Positions 1-7,131 of a stretch of DNA of 64,000 nt are shown here, in pieces. This stretch comes from Propionivibrio limicola. Its GTDB lineage: Bacteria; Pseudomonadota; Gammaproteobacteria; Burkholderiales; Rhodocyclaceae. Position 1 is the first letter of the stretch. Each line of letters starts with the position of its first letter. A model generated the notes under the pieces. It saw nothing but the letters and a program-made list of their open reading frames with translations. It ran no database searches and was not told the DNA's origin. The position numbers and the translations under genes are program-made. Location of the stretch: positions 26,166 through 90,165 of the forward strand of contig NZ_SSSR01000011.1 in assembly GCF_009469695.1 (NCBI RefSeq). Reading direction: 5' to 3'.

Positions 1-59
1 ACCGCCTTCTTGCGCGCCATGCGCTCGGCGTGGCGTTCTTCCTTGCTTGATTCGCTCAT
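1..59 (-). CDS. cobO: Cob(I)yrinic acid a,c-diamide adenosyltransferase, N-terminal fragment (probable)
   Basis: Only the first 19 codons are inside the window; the gene runs off the left edge. The start is ATG at 59 and the visible peptide begins MSESSKEERHAERM and continues with a Lys/Arg-rich helix. That charged N-terminal helix resembles CobO/BtuR-type corrinoid adenosyltransferases, which transfer the adenosyl group of ATP to cob(I)alamin. It lies 5 bp after the stop of the B12 ABC ATPase gene on the same strand, so it is very likely the next gene of the riboswitch-controlled B12 operon. The identity rests on this short stretch plus context. Confidence 0.55.
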   Translation of the reverse strand, partial: MSESSKEERHAERMARKKA

Positions 60-64
60 GGCAT

Positions 65-844
65 TCACCGTGGAATAAAACTGATCTGGCCGTCGCATTC
101 GTAGGCCAGCATCGGATATTGGTAGAGCGCCGACAGCCGCTCGGCGGTCAGCATGGTCTTGGCCGGGCCGCTTTCGGTCAAGCCATCGCCATGCACCAGC
201 AGCACACGGTCGCAAAAGCGCCAAGCCAGCGCCGGTTCGTGCAGCACCATGACGACAGCGGCATGGTTCTCGCGCGCCGCCTTGGCGAAGAGGTCGAGCA
301 TGGCGATCTGGTGCTTGAGGTCGAGGTAGGCAATCGGCTCGTCGAGCAGGAACAGTTGCGGTTCCTGTGCCAGCAGCGTGGCGATCGCCAGCCGCTGGCG
401 TTCGCCGCCGGAAAGCGTCTGGATGTCGCGCCGCTCGAAGTCGGCGAGATCGACGGCGGCCAGCGCGGCGCGGACAATCTGCGCATCCTTGGCCGATTCC
501 CAGCCCCAGCGTTCCAGATGCGGATGGCGCCCGACCAGCGCCGTCTCCAGTACCGTCGAGGCAAAGGCATCGCCGCGCGATTGCGGCAACCAGCCACGAA
601 TCAGGGCGCTTTTACGGGCGCCGAGCTCGGCGTAGGTCGCGCCCTGAATTCGCACCTCGCCACCCTGCGGCGCCCGCAATCCGGCCAGCACCGAGAGCAG
701 CGTCGACTTGCCGGCGCCGTTGCAGCCGAGAATCGCCAGCCGCTCGCCGGCTTGCAAACTCAGGTCGAGATCGCGGCAGAAGCTGCGCTGGCCGATGGCG
801 ACCGTCAGTTTCCGCGCTTCGAGCAAGGGCGCCTCAGTCCGCAT
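65..844 (-). CDS. btuD: Vitamin B12 / iron-siderophore-type ABC transporter ATP-binding protein
   Basis: Cytoplasmic ATPase of a BtuCD/FecCDE-type importer. Counting from MRTEAP, the Walker A motif GCNGAGKST is at residues 40-48, the signature LSGGE at 144-148 and the Walker B LFLLDEP at 164-170, all intact. The length (259 residues) is normal for the family. I chose the ATG at 844, which follows directly after the permease stop; an in-frame ATG at 865 would add seven residues and overlap the permease. The downstream cobO start and the upstream permease and TonB receptor under a cobalamin riboswitch make corrinoid the likely substrate. A periplasmic binding protein (BtuF) is not visible and may lie beyond the left edge. 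Confidence 0.9.
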   Translation of the reverse strand: MRTEAPLLEARKLTVAIGQRSFCRDLDLSLQAGERLAILGCNGAGKSTLLSVLAGLRAPQGGEVRIQGATYAELGARKSALIRGWLPQSRGDAFASTVLETALVGRHPHLERWGWESAKDAQIVRAALAAVDLADFERRDIQTLSGGERQRLAIATLLAQEPQLFLLDEPIAYLDLKHQIAMLDLFAKAARENHAAVVMVLHEPALAWRFCDRVLLVHGDGLTESGPAKTMLTAERLSALYQYPMLAYECDGQISFIPR

Positions 845-845
845 C

Positions 846-1835
846 TCAGCGCCCCCGCCGCGCATCGCGGGCCAGCAGAAAAAGGAAAACCGGCACGCCG
901 ATCAGCGCCGTCAGCACGCCGACCGGCAACTGCTGCGGTGCGATCACCGAGCGCGCCAGCGTATCGGCGATCACCAGCAGGCTGCCGCCGGCCAGCGCCG
1001 ACGCCGGCAGCAGCAAGCGCTGGTCGTTGCCGGCCGCCAGCCGCACCAGATGCGGCACGATCAGGCCGATGAAACCGATCGAGCCGGCCTGCGTCACCGC
1101 CGCGGCAGTCGCCAGCGAGGCCACCAGATAAACGCCCTTGCGCAAGCGACTAACCTGCACGCCGAGCGTCTGCGCCATGTCCGACCCGCGCGCCAGCAAA
1201 TTGAGTTCGCGGGCGAACGGCATGGCGACGAGCAGAATCGCCGCCAGCACGCCGAGCACCAACCCCGGGCTGCTCGCCTGCGAGAGGTCGCCCATCAACC
1301 AGAACAGCATGCCGTGCAATTTATGATCGGGGGCAATCGACAGAATCAGCGCGACCATCGCGCCGCAGCCGGCGGCGACGATGACGCCGGTCAGCAACAA
1401 TCGCGTTTGCGTCCAGCTGCCGTCGCCGTGCGCCAGCCCGAAAACGACGAGCATCGCCGCCAGCGCGCCGACAAACGAGGCACCGCTGATACCGGCGACG
1501 CCGACGCCAAAAAGAATGGCGAGAATCGCCCCAACCCCCGCCCCGCCCGAAATGCCGAGTACATACGGATCGGCGAGTGGATTGCGCAACAACACCTGCA
1601 ACAAGGCGCCAGCCAGAGCCAACAGCCCGCCGCAGGCAAAACCGGCCAGCGCACGCGGCAAACGCAGGCTGCGCACGACTTCGCCCGAAACGCCGTCCGC
1701 GCCGCCGAACAACGCCGCCAGCACCTCGGCCGGCGGAATCCGGATGCTGCCCGCCACCAGCGCCAGCAGAATGCTCAGCAGCGCCACCCCGGTCAGGGCG
1801 GCGAGGATAAGCAGGGCGCGGCGGCGGGTGGGCAT
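846..1835 (-). CDS. btuC: Vitamin B12 ABC transporter permease (FecCD family)
   Basis: Inner-membrane permease of 329 residues with about ten hydrophobic segments. The family hallmarks are visible: LPRALAGFACGGLLALAG followed by an RNPLADPYVLGIS stretch near residues 60-95, and GFIGLIVPHLVRL, the segment around the loop that docks with the ATPase, near residue 260. It starts 6 bp after the btuB stop and ends 1-2 bp before the ATPase start, so the three genes are one transcription unit. The FecCD family also moves siderophores and haem; the riboswitch ahead of the operon favours B12. Confidence 0.9.
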   Translation of the reverse strand: MPTRRRALLILAALTGVALLSILLALVAGSIRIPPAEVLAALFGGADGVSGEVVRSLRLPRALAGFACGGLLALAGALLQVLLRNPLADPYVLGISGGAGVGAILAILFGVGVAGISGASFVGALAAMLVVFGLAHGDGSWTQTRLLLTGVIVAAGCGAMVALILSIAPDHKLHGMLFWLMGDLSQASSPGLVLGVLAAILLVAMPFARELNLLARGSDMAQTLGVQVSRLRKGVYLVASLATAAAVTQAGSIGFIGLIVPHLVRLAAGNDQRLLLPASALAGGSLLVIADTLARSVIAPQQLPVGVLTALIGVPVFLFLLARDARRGR

Positions 1836-1841
1836 GGTGGT

Positions 1842-3692
1842 TTACTTCGGCTGATAACGGATACCGACCATCCCATTGACGCCGGCCGTCCCGTAGTCAT
1901 CCACCAGCTCGTACTGCTTGTCGAACACGTTGTTGATGCGGGCAAACAGCGAGACGTTCCGGTCGATGCGGTAGTTGGCCGTCAGGTTGAGCAGCGTATA
2001 GCCGCCAAGGCGCACGGTATTGGCCACATCGTTATAGCGCTCGCCACTGCTCACGACTTCGCCGCCGAACGTCCACGCACCGGTCATGTAATCGGCGCCG
2101 ACGTTGGCGTGCTTGCGCGCACGCCGGGTCAGCAGGTTATCCGTTTCCGTGTTGCGCGGATCCTGCAGATCGATCGCGGCACGCAACGAGAGCGGGCCGA
2201 AACTGCCCTTGTACGCCAGCGACCAGCCGGTAATGCGCGCTGAAGAAACGTTCTGCGGCACATAGAACCACGATCCGGCGGGGGTCTCTTCCCACTGGAT
2301 GAGGTCGTCGATGCGGTTGTGGAAGTAGGTCACCGACGCGGCATGTGGCCCGGCCTCATAGTGCAACGCGAATTCGCGGTTGTGGGCGTACTCGGGCTTG
2401 AGGTCCGGGTTACCCTGCCCCATGTAAGGCATATACGGATAGTAGAGATCGTTCATCGACGGCGCCTTGTAGGCTGTGCCGTACGAAGCGTGGGCACGGA
2501 AAGCGTCGCTGATCTGGTAACCGTAGGCGGCCGAGCCGGTCGTCTTCGAGCCGGTTTGCGAGATGTCGTCGTGCCGCGCATTGAACTGCCAGCGATGGTT
2601 CCCCGCCGACGCACCCCAACCGGCCAACAGCGACTTGATCGTGCGCTCGGTCTTGTCGTACTGCTGCGTCGCCTCCACATCCTGCCGCAGCCATTCGGCG
2701 GCCAGCAAGGCTTTGCCGAGCGGCAACGCAATGTCGTTCTGCCAGGAGAACTGATCCTGATCGGTGCGCACCGAACTCGCCTTTACGCCATCCACATAAT
2801 AAAACGCATCATCGGTGCCGCGCCCGAGACGGACCGTGCTCTGCCAGTCCGGCAGAATCCGGTTGCGCGAATAGAGGCTGTAACTGCTGACCCGGATGTC
2901 GTTGCGGTAATCCTTGGTCGCCGACGCCTTGTAGCCGCCGTCGTAATCGTTGCTGCCGTCGCTCGAGAAAGTATTCAGGCCGATCTCGTGATCGTTGTTG
3001 AAACGATAGGCAAGGTTGCCGCTAAAGCTCTTGTCACGGAAACCATCATCGTCCGGATTGTATGAATTGTTGTTCTTGTTCCTGATGTTGGAAAAGCCGT
3101 TGGTATCGTCGTAAGCCGCCTGCAGGCTGTATTTCCAACCCTCATTCTGGCCGCTGACGCCGGCCGACAGTTTCTGCGTTGCGTCGCTGCCGTAGGCGGC
3201 TTCAAGATTGAAGGCGGCCGGGCCGCTGCCCTGCCGGGTAAATATCTGGATGACGCCGCCGATCGCCTCCGAACCGTAGAGAGATGAGGCCGGGCCGCGC
3301 AGGATTTCGATGCGGTCAACCTGCGCGAGCGGGATTCTCGACAGCGCTGTCGTGCCGAGCGTGGCCGAATTGACGCGCATGCCGTCGATCAGCACCAAGG
3401 TATGCTCGCTGTTGGTGCCGCGAATGAACAGGCTCGACGTGCTGCCGGCACTGCCGCTTTGCGTAAACTCGATCCCGGGCTGGCGAGCCAGCAATTCCGG
3501 CAAACTGGACTGGCCAGCGGCTTCGATCTCCTCGCGGGAAATCACCGAGACGTCGGCCAGCAACTCATTGGCGCGCTGCGCCTGCCGGGTGGCCGTGACG
3601 ACGATGGTTTCGGCTTCCGATTCGGCCGCCATGACGGGGAAAGCAGCCATCAGCGCAATCGCGCCCGCCGCCAGAGAACAACGTGGATACAT
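1842..3692 (-). CDS. btuB: TonB-dependent vitamin B12 receptor
   Basis: Outer-membrane beta-barrel receptor that takes up cobalamin with energy from TonB. The start is ATG at 3692, preceded by GGGAGAAG at a good distance; the open frame extends further upstream but into the riboswitch. The product is about 616 residues with a signal peptide (MYPRCSL...PVMAAE). A TonB box ETIVVTATRQ follows within 15 residues of the cleavage region. A plug domain (SLPELLARQPGIEF, then RIEILRGPASSLYGSEAIGGVIQIF) and a long barrel follow. The last residues (GIRYQPK) do not end in the usual Phe. The upstream cobalamin riboswitch and the downstream btuC and btuD support B12 rather than iron-siderophore uptake. Confidence 0.92.
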   Translation of the reverse strand: MYPRCSLAAGAIALMAAFPVMAAESEAETIVVTATRQAQRANELLADVSVISREEIEAAGQSSLPELLARQPGIEFTQSGSAGSTSSLFIRGTNSEHTLVLIDGMRVNSATLGTTALSRIPLAQVDRIEILRGPASSLYGSEAIGGVIQIFTRQGSGPAAFNLEAAYGSDATQKLSAGVSGQNEGWKYSLQAAYDDTNGFSNIRNKNNNSYNPDDDGFRDKSFSGNLAYRFNNDHEIGLNTFSSDGSNDYDGGYKASATKDYRNDIRVSSYSLYSRNRILPDWQSTVRLGRGTDDAFYYVDGVKASSVRTDQDQFSWQNDIALPLGKALLAAEWLRQDVEATQQYDKTERTIKSLLAGWGASAGNHRWQFNARHDDISQTGSKTTGSAAYGYQISDAFRAHASYGTAYKAPSMNDLYYPYMPYMGQGNPDLKPEYAHNREFALHYEAGPHAASVTYFHNRIDDLIQWEETPAGSWFYVPQNVSSARITGWSLAYKGSFGPLSLRAAIDLQDPRNTETDNLLTRRARKHANVGADYMTGAWTFGGEVVSSGERYNDVANTVRLGGYTLLNLTANYRIDRNVSLFARINNVFDKQYELVDDYGTAGVNGMVGIRYQPK

Positions 3693-3866
3693 TCGGACTT
3701 CTCCCAATGCGCCGGCAAGCGTCCCCGCATGCCGGCAGACAAATAAACGGATGCGCATCAGGGAAAACCAGGAAGCGAATGAGCGAACGCCGCGCACGCG
3801 AAGTGCGAAACAAGCACATGCATCCGGAGTCCGCTTCCCCGCGGCACATCCTTCGATGGCGTGCAT

Positions 3867-4072
3867 GGCCGGTATCCGGGCTTACGAGTCTTGATGCTTC
3901 GCCTTCCCAGGCATTTTTCGCCCAGTGGCCTGCCGAAACATCCACACTCGCTTACCGTTGCGGGGGCAGCACAGGCATTGCGCCGTTTGCTTCGGTCCTC
4001 AAACCAGGACCGGACGACACGCACCTGTTTCCCGTTTAACCGCCACATGGAAAACGCGGGCGGCACCTTGCA
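3867..4072 (-). promoter_or_regulatory. Cobalamin (AdoCbl) riboswitch
   Basis: Read on the minus strand, the region has the conserved blocks of the cobalamin riboswitch in order: GGTGCC, then GGTTAAACGGGAAACAGGTG near 4023-4042, CTGCCCCCGCAACGGTAAGCG near 3950-3972, GCCACTGG followed by GGGAAGGC, and the B12-box side GTAAGCCCGGATACCGGCC near 3868-3887. It ends about 175 nt before the btuB start, leaving room for an expression platform. In this class, binding of adenosylcobalamin lowers expression of downstream uptake and synthesis genes, which fits btuB-btuC-btuD-cobO here. Confidence 0.93.
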
Positions 4073-4233
4073 CGGTTTTCGTCACGATGCCGGGCACGCC
4101 ATCGTGTAACGATGGGCATCAGACAACGAACGAAAGTCACGGAGTATAACAAAAGCCATCCGTCGAAGGGCATCTTTCACGACTAAGGCACTGAATTAGC
4201 GCAACAAATGGCATGCCCCGCAGACACCGCCCC

Positions 4234-4263
4234 TTGACGCTCCTCGCTTTATGAAACTATAGT
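4234..4263 (+). promoter_or_regulatory. Sigma-70-type promoter ahead of the zapB-like gene
   Basis: TTGACG at 4234-4239 and TATAGT at 4258-4263 are separated by 18 bp. They fit a housekeeping promoter for the division genes that follow. The predicted transcription start is at about 4270, immediately before the ATG at 4271, and no Shine-Dalgarno sequence lies between, so the message may be leaderless. This is a motif reading only. Confidence 0.55.
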
Positions 4264-4270
4264 CCGCGCC

Positions 4271-4477
4271 ATGGAAAACGAACTCGACACGCTCGAATAC
4301 AAAGTCGCCCAAGTCGTGGCGTTATGCCACGCGTTGCGTGCGGAAAACCAGCAACTGCAGCAGAAGCTCACCAACGCGGAAGCCGAAAAGGCGGCACTCG
4401 CCAGCCGCATGGATGCCGCACGTATCCGGCTTGAGCAGATCGCCGAGCAGTTGCCGGATTCATCAAACCCCGCCTGA
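4271..4477 (+). CDS. TIGR02449-like small coiled-coil protein (ZapB-like)
   Basis: Protein of 68 residues, almost entirely predicted helix with heptad-like spacing (ENQQLQQKLTNAEAEKAALASRM). It resembles the small TIGR02449 family found directly upstream of zapA in many proteobacteria, and is ZapB-like in character. Its stop is 8 bp before the zapA start, so the two are co-transcribed and it probably acts with ZapA at the FtsZ ring; that role is inferred from context. No ribosome-binding site precedes the ATG, and the promoter lies directly against it. Confidence 0.75.
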   Translation: MENELDTLEYKVAQVVALCHALRAENQQLQQKLTNAEAEKAALASRMDAARIRLEQIAEQLPDSSNPA

Positions 4478-4485
4478 GTCCTCGC

Positions 4486-4839
4486 ATGCCCAACGAATCG
4501 AACCACCTCGACATCACCCTGCTCGGCAAGGAATACCGCGTCGCCTGCCCGCCCGAGGAACGCGATGCCTTGCAGGCGGCCGTCGCCTACGTCGACGCCA
4601 AGATGCACGACATCGCCGAAAAGACGCACAGCAACATATCCGAGCGCATTGCGGTGATGGCCGCACTGAATATCGCGCACGAACTACTCTCGGCACAACA
4701 GTGTTCGTACGACATGCCGGAGCCCTATCTGACCGCCGGGTCAGAAACAGGGGTGGACATCGAGGCGGCAACGGATAGAATCAAGTCCATGGAGGCACAA
4801 CTTGACGCGGTGCTCAAGCACCAAGAAGAGTTGCTCTAA
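4486..4839 (+). CDS. zapA: Cell division protein ZapA
   Basis: FtsZ-associated protein of 117 residues that stabilises Z-ring protofilament bundles. The N-terminal globular part (LDITLLGKEYRVACPPEERDAL, with AVAYVDAKM after it) is typical of ZapA, followed by the conserved ISERIAVMAALNIAHEL helix and a C-terminal coiled coil (SMEAQLDAVLKHQEELL). It follows the small coiled-coil gene by 8 bp and is followed by 6S RNA, the same order as zapA-ssrS in enterobacteria. Confidence 0.93.
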   Translation: MPNESNHLDITLLGKEYRVACPPEERDALQAAVAYVDAKMHDIAEKTHSNISERIAVMAALNIAHELLSAQQCSYDMPEPYLTAGSETGVDIEAATDRIKSMEAQLDAVLKHQEELL

Positions 4840-4849
4840 GCCTCAAAAG

Positions 4850-5036
4850 GTTGTTCCCTGCGGTGTTTGTGAAGGCCATATATTCCTTGAACCAATGCTA
4901 AATTGGCATCGGTTACTGACCAGCGAAGCCGCTGTTGTGCCAGCCCCTCTGACGGGCCAGCCTGATGCGGAAGGAAAGTAGCCTCCTCTGAACTCCGGTT
5001 CAGGATGCCGGCCTAACGGCACTTGCGGGGACATTA
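4850..5036 (+). ncRNA. ssrS: 6S RNA
   Basis: The interval just downstream of zapA has the ends expected of proteobacterial 6S RNA. The 5' side TGTTCCCTGCGGTGTTTGTG can pair with the 3' side GCACTTGCGGGGACA, closing a long rod around a purine-rich interior. 6S RNA mimics an open promoter and sequesters sigma-70 RNA polymerase in stationary phase. The zapA-ssrS linkage is conserved in gammaproteobacteria and is seen here too. The ends are estimated from the closing stem to within several bases. The gene fau (ygfA), which follows ssrS in E. coli, lies separately at 41.3 kb. Confidence 0.88.
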
Positions 5037-5040
5037 TTTG

Positions 5041-5083
5041 ACAGCGTGGAAAGTCCGGAAAACCCGGCTTCCACGCTGTTTTC
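5041..5083 (+). terminator. Rho-independent terminator after 6S RNA
   Basis: ACAGCGTGGAA at 5041-5051 pairs perfectly with TTCCACGCTGT at 5069-5079, with a second inner stem (CCGG/CCGG), and the run TTTT follows. It lies 5 bp past the estimated 6S end and probably terminates the zapA-ssrS unit. Confidence 0.8.
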
Positions 5084-5196
5084 ATTTGGGGACGCCGTTG
5101 CCGAGCAGGCCCCGGCCTGCAAAGCGGAACGGGAACCTGCCCCGGCCAGCCGGTGCCCAACCGGTTGTTTTGTCACAGCCTTCTGGCACAACATCC

Positions 5197-6753
5197 ATGC
5201 CGCATTTTGACAACCGCTGGCTGCGTGAGCTACCGGGCGACACCTGCACGCAAAACCACCCCCGCCAAGTGCACGAGGCACTGTGGTCGACTGTCACGCC
5301 GGAAGCTGCCCCCAACCCGCGTCTGCTCGCCCATTCGCGCGAAGTCGCCGAACTTCTCGACCTCGACGAGGCGACGATTCGCTCCCGGGACTGGCTTGGC
5401 GCACTCTCGGGCAATAGCCTGCTGGCCGGCATGGCCACCTACGTGACATGCTACGGCGGCCATCAGTTCGGCACCTGGGCCGGCCAACTCGGCGACGGCC
5501 GCGCCATATTCCTCGGCGAAGCAGTCAACGCGCAAGGCAAACGCTTCGAACTGCAACTCAAGGGAGCCGGTCCGACGCCTTATTCGCGCCACGCCGACGG
5601 GTACGCCGTGCTGCGTTCGTCGGTCCGCGAATTCCTCTGCAGTGAAGCGATGCACCACCTCGGCGTGCCGACCACCCGCGCGCTGTCGCTCGTCGCGACG
5701 GGAAAAACCGTCATCCGCGACATGTTCTATGACGGCCATCCGGCCGCCGAAACCGGGGCCATCGTTTGCCGTGTCGCGCCCTCCTTCACGCGCTTCGGCC
5801 ATTTCGAACTGCCCGCCGCACGCGGCGACACCGCGCTGTTGCAGAAGTTGCTCGACTTCACGCTCGACCGGGACTTTCCCGATTTCGCCCACACGCATCC
5901 CGACGAACGGGTGGCCCGCTGGTTCATCGAGGTCTGCGAGCGCACGGCGCGCCTGATCGTGCACTGGATGCGCGTCGGCTTCGTGCACGGCGTGATGAAC
6001 ACCGACAACATGTCGATTCTCGGCCTGACCATCGATTACGGACCCTACGGCTGGATCGACGATTTCGACCCGCTGTGGACGCCGAACACGACCGATGCCG
6101 CCGGGCGCCGTTACTGCTTCGGCCGCCAACCGGACATCGCACGCTGGAACCTCGAACGACTGGCTGACGCCCTTTCGCTCATTGCCCCCGATCCCGGCGC
6201 GCTTGCCGAAGGAATCGAGCGCTACGACACGACCTATGATCGCGAATTCCGCACCGCCTTTGCCGCCAAATTTGGTTTCACCGGCTGGCGGGATGGAGAC
6301 GACGACCTTGTGGAAACCGCCTTCCAGCTGATGTACCGGGGCGAAATCGACATGACTGTGTTTTTCCGCACCTTGGGCCAGGTCGATCTTGAGGTACCGG
6401 ACATCGACAGTCTGCGCGACGCGTTCTACGCTGGCGCGAAGTTTCGGGCCGTCGCCGGCGAACTCGCAACCTGGCTCCAGCGCTGGCGCCAGCGGATCAA
6501 AAGCGACGGGCGCCCCAACGACAGGCGCCTATCGGCCATGAACGCCGCCAACCCGCGCTACGTCCTGCGCAATTATCTGGCCCAGCAGGCGATCGAGCGC
6601 GCCGAGGCCGGCGACATGACGATGATTGACGAGTTGCTCGAAACGCTACGCCACCCTTACGACAACCAGCCGGGCAAAGAGGTTTTTGCCGCCAGACGCC
6701 CTGACTGGGCACGCCGCAAGCCCGGCTGTTCGATGCTCTCATGCAGTTCCTGA
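5197..6753 (+). CDS. selO: Protein adenylyltransferase SelO (YdiU/UPF0061 family)
   Basis: Pseudokinase-fold enzyme that transfers AMP from ATP to Ser, Thr or Tyr of target proteins; in E. coli it is linked to redox stress. The ATG at 5197 gives MPHFDNRWLRELPGD, the family's normal beginning; the frame is open further upstream into the 6S terminator but without coding features. Visible family motifs are YGGHQFGTWAGQLGDGRA, the ELQLKGAGPTPYSR nucleotide-binding stretch, VHGVMNTDNMSILGLTIDYGP with the metal-binding Asn and Asp, and a Cys-rich end (GCSMLSCSS). In some homologues the penultimate Cys position is selenocysteine; here it is an ordinary Cys. The length of 518 residues is typical. Confidence 0.93.
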   Translation: MPHFDNRWLRELPGDTCTQNHPRQVHEALWSTVTPEAAPNPRLLAHSREVAELLDLDEATIRSRDWLGALSGNSLLAGMATYVTCYGGHQFGTWAGQLGDGRAIFLGEAVNAQGKRFELQLKGAGPTPYSRHADGYAVLRSSVREFLCSEAMHHLGVPTTRALSLVATGKTVIRDMFYDGHPAAETGAIVCRVAPSFTRFGHFELPAARGDTALLQKLLDFTLDRDFPDFAHTHPDERVARWFIEVCERTARLIVHWMRVGFVHGVMNTDNMSILGLTIDYGPYGWIDDFDPLWTPNTTDAAGRRYCFGRQPDIARWNLERLADALSLIAPDPGALAEGIERYDTTYDREFRTAFAAKFGFTGWRDGDDDLVETAFQLMYRGEIDMTVFFRTLGQVDLEVPDIDSLRDAFYAGAKFRAVAGELATWLQRWRQRIKSDGRPNDRRLSAMNAANPRYVLRNYLAQQAIERAEAGDMTMIDELLETLRHPYDNQPGKEVFAARRPDWARRKPGCSMLSCSS

Positions 6754-6855
6754 ACGAACGATCATCCGCAGCACACCGCACCTCGCCATAACGGACAAAG
6801 CGCGTAGAATGGATCTCGCGGCATTCACCGCCATCTGCCAGAGGAGCGACCGATC

Positions 6856-7110
6856 ATGCCTTACACCACCGAGCTGGTTCATGAACTCAACGCCCTGACC
6901 CGCTTCAGCCTGGACAGCGGACAACAGGGCATCAAGGTCCACAAGACGGCCGATCCGGCCGTCATCGCCGCCGTGCAGCGCCTGCACGCCAAGGGCTTGG
7001 TCACGCAAACGGATGGCGGCTATCTGACAAGCCTCGGCCACGAGGCGGCCGAACTGGCGACCCCGCTACTCGGCATCCTGACCGAAGGCGCGGCGGCGAC
7101 GGTCGGTTAA
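6856..7110 (+). CDS. TIGR02647 family protein, function unknown
   Basis: Protein of 84 residues beginning MPYTTELVHELNALTRF, with a KVHKTADPAVIAA motif and then LHAKGLVTQTDGGYLTSLG. This resembles the TIGR02647 family of small proteobacterial proteins of unknown role. The second half looks like a winged-helix wing (KGLVTQTDGGYLT), so nucleic-acid or protein binding is conceivable but unproven. AGAGGAGCG about 9 bp upstream is a good ribosome-binding site. It stands alone between selO and the convergent dsbD. Confidence 0.8.
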   Translation: MPYTTELVHELNALTRFSLDSGQQGIKVHKTADPAVIAAVQRLHAKGLVTQTDGGYLTSLGHEAAELATPLLGILTEGAAATVG

Positions 7111-7131
7111 GCACCTGGCCGCCCTTGCTCC

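Noticed and set aside
708..2243. 511-residue open frame antisense to the B12 transporter genes
   Set aside because: It spans two real genes on the other strand and is rich in Arg, Gln and His, as expected of a shadow frame.
5100..5120. GCAGGCC/GGCCTGC hairpin before selO
   Set aside because: It has no T-run and no riboswitch-like context; probably incidental in GC-rich DNA.
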